DNA of 38,603 nt from NCBI GenBank assembly GCA_964534845.1, contig CAZHPV010000018.1, positions 1 through 38,603 on the forward strand. Direction: 5' to 3'. How positions within the stretch are numbered: the first letter of the stretch is position 1; every line of letters starts with the position of its first letter. The position numbers and the translations under genes are program-made. A model generated the notes under the pieces. The model was not told where the DNA came from. It saw only the letters and a list, made by a program, of their open reading frames with translations, and did no database searches. Shown here one piece after another: positions 8,133 to 14,970 of this stretch. Source of the DNA: CALCKU01 sp964534845. GTDB lineage: Bacteria > Pseudomonadota > Alphaproteobacteria > Caulobacterales > Maricaulaceae.

Positions 8133-8483
8133 ATGAAAACGGCACGCAAAAATATGCAACGTCGCGCGCAACGTGTGCGTCGGCGTTTGAAGAAAAACGC
8201 AAATGGTCGTCCTCGCTTATCTGTTTACCGGAGTTCCAAGAATATTTCGGCACAGATCATTGATGATAGCAATGGAGTGACATTGGTTTCCGCTTCGACT
8301 TTGGAAGATAAAAAAGCCAAAGGTTCTGACGTGGCGGCGGCTGAACGGATCGGCAAATTGATCGCTGAGCGGGCTGTAAAGGCAAAAGTAGGAGATGTGG
8401 TTTTTGACCGCGGCGCCTATCTTTATCACGGCCGGGTTAAAGCTCTGGCAGAAGCGGCACGTTCTGCCGGTTTGAAGTTTTAG
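8133..8483 (+). CDS. rplR: 50S ribosomal protein L18
   Basis: This 116-residue protein has the L18 pattern: a basic N-terminus (RRAQRVRRRLKK), RPRLSVYRSSKNISAQIID, and the terminal FDRGAYLYHGRVKALAEAARSAGLKF. L18 binds 5S rRNA together with L5. It starts two bases after rplF. Confidence 0.98.
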   Translation: MKTARKNMQRRAQRVRRRLKKNANGRPRLSVYRSSKNISAQIIDDSNGVTLVSASTLEDKKAKGSDVAAAERIGKLIAERAVKAKVGDVVFDRGAYLYHGRVKALAEAARSAGLKF

Positions 8484-8491
8484 GAGGTCTT

Positions 8492-9058
8492 ATGGCACGT
8501 CGTGAAGAAAATAATCGTCGGGACCGCGAAGAAGACAATGAATTTGTTGATCGTCTGGTTCACATCAACCGTGTTGCAAAAACCGTTAAAGGTGGTCGAA
8601 ATATGAGTTTTGCCGCCCTTGTTGTGGTTGGTGATGAAAAGGGCCGTGTGGGCTTTGGTAAGGGTAAGGCCCGGGAAGTGCCTGAAGCTATCCGCAAAGC
8701 TACAGAAGAAGCCAAGCGGACTATGATACGCGTCCCCTTACGTGAAGGCCGGACATTGCATCATGACCTCAGAGGGCGTCACGGCGCCGGCAAGGTGATC
8801 TTGCGTGCAGCCCCTCCGGGAACAGGCGTTATTGCCGGTGGTCCTATGCGGGCAGTTCTGGAATGTCTGGGTGTTCAGGATGTTGTTGGTAAGTCACTGG
8901 GTACATCCAATCCGTATAATATGGTACGGGCGACATTTGACGGCCTAAAGAGAATGGAAAGTCCGCGCATGATTGCCTCCAAACGGGGTAAGAAAGTCGG
9001 GGATATTGTCGGACGTCGTAATGACGGTGCCGGATCACCCGAAGCGCTTGAAGCTTAA
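8492..9058 (+). CDS. rpsE: 30S ribosomal protein S5
   Basis: This 188-residue protein contains the S5 dsRBD-like domain (LVHINRVAKTVKGGRNMSF, then VVGDEKGRVGFGKGKAREVP) and the conserved PPGTGVIAGGPMRAVLE. S5 contributes to decoding accuracy and, with S3 and S4, to mRNA entry. A TAGGAGG ribosome binding site precedes it. The short charged N-terminal and C-terminal tails are ordinary for Alphaproteobacteria. Confidence 0.98.
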   Translation: MARREENNRRDREEDNEFVDRLVHINRVAKTVKGGRNMSFAALVVVGDEKGRVGFGKGKAREVPEAIRKATEEAKRTMIRVPLREGRTLHHDLRGRHGAGKVILRAAPPGTGVIAGGPMRAVLECLGVQDVVGKSLGTSNPYNMVRATFDGLKRMESPRMIASKRGKKVGDIVGRRNDGAGSPEALEA

Positions 9059-9076
9059 TCAGCGAGAAAGTTAGTC

Positions 9077-9265
9077 ATGGCTAAAAAAGCAACATTAAAA
9101 GTACGGCAAACAGGGTCTGCAATTCGTCGCAAGCCTGATCAGCGCCAGACTTTGGTCGGTCTGGGTCTGGGTAAAATCGGACGCGTGCGTGAGCTTGAAG
9201 ACACGCCCTCTGTTCGGGGCATGATCAATAAAGTCAAACATATGGTAGAGATAGTCGAAGAGTAG
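9077..9265 (+). CDS. rpmD: 50S ribosomal protein L30
   Basis: This 62-residue protein has the L30 fold sequence: KVRQTGSAIRRKPDQRQTL, then LGLGKIGRVRELEDTPSVRGMI. Its length is normal for the family, and its place between rpsE and rplO is the canonical one. Confidence 0.97.
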   Translation: MAKKATLKVRQTGSAIRRKPDQRQTLVGLGLGKIGRVRELEDTPSVRGMINKVKHMVEIVEE

Positions 9266-9308
9266 TCCGCCGCCTTGTGGGACGGAAACCGCCTTTGGAG
9301 TAAATAAA

Positions 9309-10247
9309 ATGCGATTAAATGAATTAAGTGACAATCCCGGCGCGACAAAGCCAAGGCTGCGTGTTGGCCGTGGTATCGGTTCGGGCAAGGGTAAAACCGG
9401 CGGACGCGGCGTAAAGGGTCAGAAATCACGCTCAGGTGTGGCGATTAAGGGCTTTGAAGGCGGTCAGATGCCTATTCATATGCGTTTGCCAAAGCGGGGC
9501 TTTAACAAGCCTAACCGTAAACGCTGGGAGGAACTTTCAATCGCTAAGCTAAACCGTGCCATCGAATCCGGTAAGCTCGATAGCAAAACCGACTATGACG
9601 CTGCAGCCCTTGTTGAGGCCGGTGTTTTGCGTCGTGCTCGCGACGGTGTTCGCCTAATTGGTGTCGGCAAGGTCGTAAAGCCTGTTAAGCTAACCGTTTC
9701 CGGTGCAACCGCTGGTGCGCGCAAGTCAGTTGAAGGTGCCAAAGGCAGTGTCAATGTTCTAGACGAGCGTGTCGTCTACCGTGAAAAAGGTGTAAAAGCC
9801 GATAAGGCCGATAAGGCCGATAAGGCCGACAAGCCGAAAAAAGCGGCAGCGCCGAAAGCCAAAGCAGAGCCTAAAAAGGCGGCTACTCCTAAGAAAGAAG
9901 CCCCAAAGAAAGCCGAAAAGTCTGATGGGGGCAAAGAGTCCGAATATCTGACCGTTACGCGCCAATATGACGGGGATGCGGACGAAGCTATTGTGACCAA
10001 GATTGAGAAATATCTCGGAGCATCTTTGAAAAACCGTGATGCGAAATATGTGGCCTGCTCAGACGAGACAGAGCTTGAGACAATCGCTAAGGGCTTTATG
10101 AAAAAGAAGCTTGAAATCGCCGATAAAGCTGAAGCCATGGAAAAGATCAAAGCTGTCTGTGCGACGATGAAGCCAACACGCATGAAAAACCGTGTGACTT
10201 TCTATTACCTTTTGGCGAAAAATGAAGGTAAGTTGTCAGTATTCTAG
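9309..10247 (+). CDS. rplO: 50S ribosomal protein L15 fused to a DUF2853-like domain
   Basis: Residues 1 to about 155 are a normal L15 (MRLNELSDNPGATKPR, then GRGIGSGKGKTGGRGVKGQKSR). The protein has 312 residues, about twice the usual length. Residues 164-175 are four Ala-Asp-Lys repeats, followed to about 210 by a Lys/Ala/Pro-rich linker. Residues 213-312 form a separate domain with AKYVACSDETELETIAKGF and KNRVTFYYLLAKNEGKL. From memory this resembles DUF2853 (PF11015), normally a stand-alone small protein of unknown function. L15 is a late 50S assembly protein. The frame is unbroken, so I regard this as a true fusion; assignment of the tail is less certain than that of L15. Confidence 0.95.
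   Translation: MRLNELSDNPGATKPRLRVGRGIGSGKGKTGGRGVKGQKSRSGVAIKGFEGGQMPIHMRLPKRGFNKPNRKRWEELSIAKLNRAIESGKLDSKTDYDAAALVEAGVLRRARDGVRLIGVGKVVKPVKLTVSGATAGARKSVEGAKGSVNVLDERVVYREKGVKADKADKADKADKPKKAAAPKAKAEPKKAATPKKEAPKKAEKSDGGKESEYLTVTRQYDGDADEAIVTKIEKYLGASLKNRDAKYVACSDETELETIAKGFMKKKLEIADKAEAMEKIKAVCATMKPTRMKNRVTFYYLLAKNEGKLSVF
9798..9833 (+). repeat. Four tandem 9-base repeats in the rplO linker
   Basis: Four units of GCCGATAAG (the last is GCCGACAAG) encode Ala-Asp-Lys four times at the junction between L15 and its C-terminal extension. Perfect short tandem repeats like these can change copy number by slippage. The unit is a multiple of three, so a change would alter linker length without breaking the frame. 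Confidence 0.95.
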
Positions 10248-10316
10248 GCTTGACCTTTAAATTGAACGCTTGATGCCTTATATGGGATCAATAAGTTTGT
10301 AATATACAGGACTAAT

Positions 10317-11675
10317 ATGGCCTCAGCGTCGGAACAATTAGCAGCGAATATGAGCCTTGGAGCTTTCTCCAAGGCTAAAGATCTCCAGTCACGCCTATTG
10401 TTCACGCTTATGGTACTCGTTGTTTACCGTATCGGAACTTTTGTTCCTGTCCCCGGTATGGACATGGATGCTTTCCAGCAAGCCTTCCAATCGGGCGGCG
10501 GCGGGATTTTAACGCGTCTGAATATGTTCGCCGGCGGGGCCGTTGAACGTATGGCGATATTCGCGCTTAACGTTATGCCCTATATTTCGGCGTCTATCAT
10601 TATGACGCTTATGAAAGGCTCTATTCCTTCGCTGATACAGCTTGATAAAGAGGGTGAACAGGGCCGTAAGCAAATCAATCAATATACGCGTTATCTCACT
10701 GTGTTTCTGGCCGCTTTTCAGGCTTATGGGATTGCGCGCGCCTTACAAGCCACACCCGGGGCTGTGATTAATCCGGGGGCTTTCTTTGAGGCCAGTACGG
10801 TGATTACGCTTGTAGGCGGGACAATGTTCCTGATGTGGATAGGTGAGCAAGTGACCGCGCGCGGCGTGGGTAACGGGGTCTCGCTGATTATCTTTGCCGG
10901 TATTGTGGCTGAACTGCCTAAGGCGATTTTCCATTCCTTGAATTTGCAGCGCACGGGTTCGATAGAAACATGGATGCTGCTTGGGTTGATCGTCCTGTTC
11001 GTGGCCTTGTCTGTCTTGATTGTCTTTGTCGAGCGGGCACAGCGTCGCTTATTGGTGCAATATCCCAAACGTCAAATGGCGGGCGGTAAAACCTTTGGCG
11101 GGGAAAGCTCTTTCATGCCGCTTAAGCTCAACACGGCTGGTGTTATTCCGCCGATTTTTGCGAGCTCTCTCTTATTACTGCCGGGTACCGCCGGACAGAT
11201 TATGGCGACAGGTGACGGTGCGGGTGCAGGCTTTGTACGTAATATGCTAGCCTATATTGGCTACGGCTCTCCGCTCTATCTTTTTCTATATGGTGTTCTG
11301 ATTATCTTCTTCTGTTACTTCTATGTGCCTTATGTGTTTAAGCCTGACGACGTGGCGGATAATCTTCGTAAAAATGGCGGCTTCCTGCCGGGTATTCGAC
11401 CGGGTGAGCGCACGGCTCAACATCTCTCTTACGTGCTTTCACGCCTAACATTTATCGGTGCGCTTTACGTGGCTTTTGTCTGTGTCTTGCCCGAATATAT
11501 CATTGCTCAAAACAAAGCCATACCCGCCTCTGTGGCGATGTTAATCGGAGGCATGAGCCTTTTGATTATTGTCTCTGTTACACTTGATACTGTTGCGCAA
11601 ATCCAGTCGCATCTGATCGCGCATCAATATGAGGGATTGATTAAGAAGTCCCGCATGCGTAGGCGCAAGAAGTAG
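10317..11675 (+). CDS. secY: Preprotein translocase subunit SecY
   Basis: This 452-residue polytopic membrane protein is the channel-forming subunit of the SecYEG translocon. It has an N-terminal cytoplasmic segment, ten expected hydrophobic helices, the conserved GTFVPVPGMD just after the first helix, the QYTRYLTVFLAAFQAYG segment, and a basic C-terminus (KKSRMRRRKK). Location after rplO is canonical. The 69-base gap before it is AT-rich, but I could not define a promoter there. adk follows after eight bases. Confidence 0.98.
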   Translation: MASASEQLAANMSLGAFSKAKDLQSRLLFTLMVLVVYRIGTFVPVPGMDMDAFQQAFQSGGGGILTRLNMFAGGAVERMAIFALNVMPYISASIIMTLMKGSIPSLIQLDKEGEQGRKQINQYTRYLTVFLAAFQAYGIARALQATPGAVINPGAFFEASTVITLVGGTMFLMWIGEQVTARGVGNGVSLIIFAGIVAELPKAIFHSLNLQRTGSIETWMLLGLIVLFVALSVLIVFVERAQRRLLVQYPKRQMAGGKTFGGESSFMPLKLNTAGVIPPIFASSLLLLPGTAGQIMATGDGAGAGFVRNMLAYIGYGSPLYLFLYGVLIIFFCYFYVPYVFKPDDVADNLRKNGGFLPGIRPGERTAQHLSYVLSRLTFIGALYVAFVCVLPEYIIAQNKAIPASVAMLIGGMSLLIIVSVTLDTVAQIQSHLIAHQYEGLIKKSRMRRRKK

Positions 11676-11683
11676 GGGAGAAT

Positions 11684-12307
11684 ATGAATATTGTTTTATT
11701 TGGCCCGCCAGCGGCAGGTAAGGGGACGCAAGCGAAACGCCTCGTCTCCGAGCGCAATTTTTTACAGCTCTCCACCGGGGATATGTTGCGGGCAGCCCGG
11801 GAGTCAGGCACAGAGCTAGGCAAAACAGTCGCCGGTATTATGGACCGGGGCGATCTCGTGTCCGACGAAATAGTCATTGCTTTGATCGAGGAACAATTGG
11901 GCGCTAATCCGAATGCGGCAGGTTTTATCTTTGACGGGTTTCCGCGAACCGTCGCGCAGGCAGAAGCTTTAGACGAAACTCTGGAAAAGCGCGCTATGGA
12001 GGTTGATAGAGTTATTCGGCTGCGCGTGGATGACGACGCGCTTATAGCCCGAATCACTAATCGCTTTAAAGAAGAGGGCCGCAAAGACGATAATCCCGAA
12101 AGCTTTAAAATCAGGCTCGGAAATTACAATGAACAGACCGCGCCGCTTCTGCCTTATTACTCGACTCAGGGCAAATTGGTCGAAGTCGACGGTATGGCGG
12201 ATATAGAGAGCGTAGCCAAAGAGATTTCAGGGGTTTTAGATAATAATTTGAAGGTGGATACGGCAAAAAAACCATCATTTTGGAGCCGTATTTTTGGGAA
12301 GGCATAA
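11684..12307 (+). CDS. adk: Adenylate kinase
   Basis: This 207-residue protein interconverts ATP + AMP and 2 ADP. The P-loop GPPAAGKGT is at residues 7-15, followed by STGDMLRAA and DGFPRTVAQAEAL. The LID region is the short form without the zinc-type insertion, which fits alphaproteobacterial adenylate kinases. The last 20 or so residues (KPSFWSRIFGKA) extend beyond the usual end. Position between secY and rpsM is typical. A promoter lies just downstream for the next genes. Confidence 0.97.
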   Translation: MNIVLFGPPAAGKGTQAKRLVSERNFLQLSTGDMLRAARESGTELGKTVAGIMDRGDLVSDEIVIALIEEQLGANPNAAGFIFDGFPRTVAQAEALDETLEKRAMEVDRVIRLRVDDDALIARITNRFKEEGRKDDNPESFKIRLGNYNEQTAPLLPYYSTQGKLVEVDGMADIESVAKEISGVLDNNLKVDTAKKPSFWSRIFGKA

Positions 12308-12335
12308 ACAAACGTCATTGCGTGGCTAAACATGC

Positions 12336-12363
12336 TTGACGTATTTTATATCAAGGCTATAAG
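12336..12363 (+). promoter_or_regulatory. Sigma70-type promoter before rpsM
   Basis: TTGACG at 12336-12341 and TATAAG at 12358-12363 are separated by 16 bases, a good match to a housekeeping promoter in the 163-base gap between adk and rpsM. Transcription would start about 100 bases before the rpsM start codon, leaving a structured leader. This suggests that rpsM-rpsK-rpoA-rplQ can be transcribed independently of the upstream genes. Confidence 0.7.
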
Positions 12364-12373
12364 ACCCGCTTTC

Positions 12374-12396
12374 GCGGATGTTTTCAAGCTATCCGC
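12374..12396 (+). promoter_or_regulatory. Hairpin in the rpsM leader
   Basis: GCGGAT at 12374-12379 pairs with ATCCGC at 12391-12396 across an 11-base loop, and a competing small stem CCGC-TTTC-GCGG overlaps it at 12366-12377. The two structures cannot form together. They lie in the untranslated leader between the predicted promoter and rpsM, where ribosomal protein autoregulation often acts; a regulatory role here is inference only. Confidence 0.4.
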
Positions 12397-12470
12397 CTCT
12401 TTGTCATGGAAGAATGCAAATAGGCAGCTTGTAGCAGGTTTGGCGGGAATATAGATTTAAGGAGGCCAGT

Positions 12471-12839
12471 GTGGCACGTATTGCGGGTGTAAACATTCCG
12501 ACAAATAAGCGCGTAGAAATCGCGCTGACATATATTCATGGTATTGGCCCGGCCAAATCCAAGTCAATCTGCGAAACTGTGGGTATTTCCAGTGAGCGTC
12601 GTGTACACGATCTGACGGATGCCGAAGTTCTGAAAGTGCGTGAAACCATTGACGCTAATCACCTCGTCGAGGGTGATCTGCGCCGTGAAGTTTCGCAAAA
12701 TATCAAGCGGCTGATGGATATGGGTAATTATCGTGGTCTGCGCCATCGTCGGGGACTGCCTGTACGTGGCCAACGGACCCATACAAATGCCCGTACACGT
12801 AAAGGCCCGGCCAAGCCGATCGCCGGTAAGAAAAAGTAG
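12471..12839 (+). CDS. rpsM: 30S ribosomal protein S13
   Basis: This 122-residue protein uses a GTG start behind the strong site AAGGAGG at 12459-12465. The sequence starts MARIAGVNIPTNKRVEIALTY and contains the helix-turn-helix-like GIGPAKSKSICETVGI and the basic tail RGQRTHTNARTRKGP. S13 lies in the 30S head and contacts P-site tRNA and the 50S subunit. rpmJ, present before rpsM in many bacteria, is absent here. Confidence 0.98.
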   Translation: MARIAGVNIPTNKRVEIALTYIHGIGPAKSKSICETVGISSERRVHDLTDAEVLKVRETIDANHLVEGDLRREVSQNIKRLMDMGNYRGLRHRRGLPVRGQRTHTNARTRKGPAKPIAGKKK

Positions 12840-12848
12840 GATAAGGTT

Positions 12849-13238
12849 ATGGCTAAAGAACCAGGACGCGTTCGTCGCGCCGACCGGAAAAATATTACCT
12901 CCGGTGTGGCGCATGTGAATTCGACATTTAATAACACCATGATTACCATTGCGGATGCACAGGGCAATACAATTGCGTGGTGTAGTGCCGGGGCGATGGG
13001 CTTTAAAGGCTCGCGTAAATCAACCCCTTATGCCGCTCAGGTTGCTGCTGAAGAAGCAGGCCGCAAGGCACAAGACCACGGTATGACTACGCTGGAAGTA
13101 AATGTAAACGGGCCAGGTTCAGGGCGCGAGAGCGCCGTGCGAGCCTTACAGGCCACCGGGTTTACAATTACGACAATTCGTGACGTTACGCCCATTCCAC
13201 ATAATGGCTGTCGTCCCCCTAAGCGCCGTCGGGTTTAA
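12849..13238 (+). CDS. rpsK: 30S ribosomal protein S11
   Basis: This 129-residue protein has the S11 signature: GVAHVNSTFNNTMITIADAQGN, then GFKGSRKSTPYAAQVAAE, and the terminal RDVTPIPHNGCRPPKRRRV. S11 lies on the 30S platform. It starts nine bases after rpsM. Confidence 0.98.
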   Translation: MAKEPGRVRRADRKNITSGVAHVNSTFNNTMITIADAQGNTIAWCSAGAMGFKGSRKSTPYAAQVAAEEAGRKAQDHGMTTLEVNVNGPGSGRESAVRALQATGFTITTIRDVTPIPHNGCRPPKRRRV

Positions 13239-13253
13239 CCGTAGCACTTATCT

Positions 13254-13280
13254 GTCCGGCATTGTTCGGACGAAATTTTT
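13254..13280 (+). terminator. Possible weak attenuator between rpsK and rpoA
   Basis: GTCCG at 13254-13258 pairs with CGGAC at 13267-13271 across eight bases, and five T residues follow at 13276-13280 after a four-base spacer. The stem is short and the T tract is not adjacent, so at most partial termination is expected. It could lower rpoA and rplQ expression relative to the ribosomal proteins upstream. Confidence 0.35.
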
Positions 13281-13324
13281 ACGCATGTCGATTAAGGCAT
13301 GCCTAGACCGTAAGAGGCAATATT

Positions 13325-14341
13325 GTGATCGAGAAAAATTGGCAAGAACTCATCCGACCCATTAATCCTGAAATTGAGCCGGGTCGTGACCCACTCCGTC
13401 AGGCTGTTGTAACGGCAGAACCCTTGGAGCGCGGATTTGGTATGACTTTGGGCAATGCTCTGCGTCGTGTTATGTTGTCATCCTTGCAGGGTGCAGCGGT
13501 AACCGCCGTTCAGATAGACGGTATTGTGCATGAGTTTACGTCTATTCCGGGTGTGCTGGAAGACGTTACAAATATTGTTCTGAATATAAAAGGTTTGGCT
13601 GTGCGTATGCATAGTGAAGGCCCCAAACGTCTGCTCTTGAAAAAGACAGGGGCTGGCCCCGTGACAGGCGCTGACATTGAAGAGACAGCCGACGTCGAAA
13701 TTTTAAACCCGGATCACCTTATCTGCACAGCAGATGAAGGCGCGGATATTCGTATGGAACTGACCGTTTCAACAGGTAAAGGCTATGTACCGGCCTCTGC
13801 CAGCCGTCCAGAGGATGCTCCGATTGGGTTGATCTCGGTTGATGCGCTTTACTCGCCGGTTAAACGCGTGGCTTACCGCGTTGAAGATACGCGCGAAGGT
13901 CAGGTTCTGGATTATGATAAGTTGATTATCGATATTGAAACTAACGGTGCGGTCACGCCAGAAGATGCGGTGGCTGTGGCTGCCCGTATCTTGCAAGACC
14001 AGTTTCAGGTTTTTGTTAACTTCGATGACCCTGAAGACAGTATCCGTCAGGACGACAAGCCAGAGCTTGACTTTAACCCGGCGCTTCTGCGTAAGGTTGA
14101 CGAATTAGAGCTTTCAGTGCGTTCGGCCAATTGTTTGAAGAATGACAATATTGTCTATATTGGCGATCTTATTCAGAAATCGGAAGCCGAAATGCTGCGT
14201 ACACCCAATTTCGGACGTAAATCCTTGAATGAAATCAAGGAAGTTTTGGCCGCTATGGGATTGCATCTGGGTATGGATGCCCCGAACTGGCCGCCTGAAA
14301 ATATTGAAGAACTTGCCAAAAAATATGACGACCATATCTAG
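13325..14341 (+). CDS. rpoA: RNA polymerase alpha subunit
   Basis: This 338-residue protein starts at GTG and begins MIEKNWQELIRPINPEI. The N-terminal assembly domain (to about residue 235) contains ERGFGMTLGNALRRVMLSS. The C-terminal domain (about 260-338) contains NCLKNDNIVYIGDLIQKSEAEMLRTPNFGRKSLNEIKE, which binds UP elements and activators. The 86-base gap before it holds the weak hairpin described separately. Confidence 0.99.
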   Translation: MIEKNWQELIRPINPEIEPGRDPLRQAVVTAEPLERGFGMTLGNALRRVMLSSLQGAAVTAVQIDGIVHEFTSIPGVLEDVTNIVLNIKGLAVRMHSEGPKRLLLKKTGAGPVTGADIEETADVEILNPDHLICTADEGADIRMELTVSTGKGYVPASASRPEDAPIGLISVDALYSPVKRVAYRVEDTREGQVLDYDKLIIDIETNGAVTPEDAVAVAARILQDQFQVFVNFDDPEDSIRQDDKPELDFNPALLRKVDELELSVRSANCLKNDNIVYIGDLIQKSEAEMLRTPNFGRKSLNEIKEVLAAMGLHLGMDAPNWPPENIEELAKKYDDHI

Positions 14342-14371
14342 GTCAAATTAGTAGAAAAAAAGGATAACGCC

Positions 14372-14791
14372 ATGCGCCACCGCATTGCCCATCGTAAATT
14401 AAACCGCACGGCTAGTCATCGTAAGGCGATGTTTGCCAATATGGCTTCCAGCCTGATTGAGCATGAGCAGATCGTAACGACTTTGCCAAAAGCCAAGGAA
14501 CTGCGCCCATTTGTTGAAAAATTGGTGACATTGGCCAAAAAAGGCGATTTGAACTCTCGCCGTATCGCAATTGCCAGAACGCGCAATCAAGAGCAGTCAC
14601 GCAAGCTTTTTGAAGTCTTGGGACCGCGCTATAAAGATCGTCAAGGCGGCTATATTCGCATTATGAAAGCCGGCTTTCGCTATGGTGATAATGCGCCAAT
14701 GGCGGTTATCGAATTTGTCGATCGCGACGAATCTGCAAAAGGGGCTATTGATCATGCTCGCAATGCGGAAAATGTGAGCGAGGACGCTTAA
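14372..14791 (+). CDS. rplQ: 50S ribosomal protein L17
   Basis: This 139-residue protein has the L17 features MRHRIAHRKLNRTASHRKAMF, then ASSLIEHEQIVTTLPKAKELRP, then YKDRQGGYIRIMKAGFRYGDNAPMA. It is the last gene of the alpha operon; a terminator follows 32 bases after its stop. Confidence 0.98.
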   Translation: MRHRIAHRKLNRTASHRKAMFANMASSLIEHEQIVTTLPKAKELRPFVEKLVTLAKKGDLNSRRIAIARTRNQEQSRKLFEVLGPRYKDRQGGYIRIMKAGFRYGDNAPMAVIEFVDRDESAKGAIDHARNAENVSEDA

Positions 14792-14823
14792 TCCCTTAAG
14801 GCCATTATAAAAATGGTATAATT

Positions 14824-14850
14824 ACCCGTCTTTCACGGCGGGTTTTTTTT
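14824..14850 (+). terminator. Rho-independent terminator of the ribosomal gene cluster
   Basis: ACCCG at 14824-14828 pairs with CGGGT at 14839-14843, followed by an uninterrupted run of eight T residues through 14850. This closes the whole rpsJ-rplQ run. A smaller AT-rich inverted repeat (CCATT/AATGG) lies just upstream. Confidence 0.8.
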
Positions 14851-14970
14851 GCTTATTTTTCCCGTATTGAAATGCTTTGGAGTGATGAAATTTTAGGCGA
14901 TTTTAATGCTTAGGATAAATTTTATCACGGAAATCGGGACTCTTGCGTAAAACTATTGTATAGGAGCGCC

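Noticed and set aside
12308..12470. rpmJ (L36) gene missing before rpsM
   Set aside because: L36 is encoded elsewhere in many Alphaproteobacteria, so its absence here is normal; no hidden short frame was found in the gap.
14956..14970. TTG as the ptsP start
   Set aside because: TAGGAG is correctly spaced from the ATG at 14971, and the extra five residues have no family counterpart.
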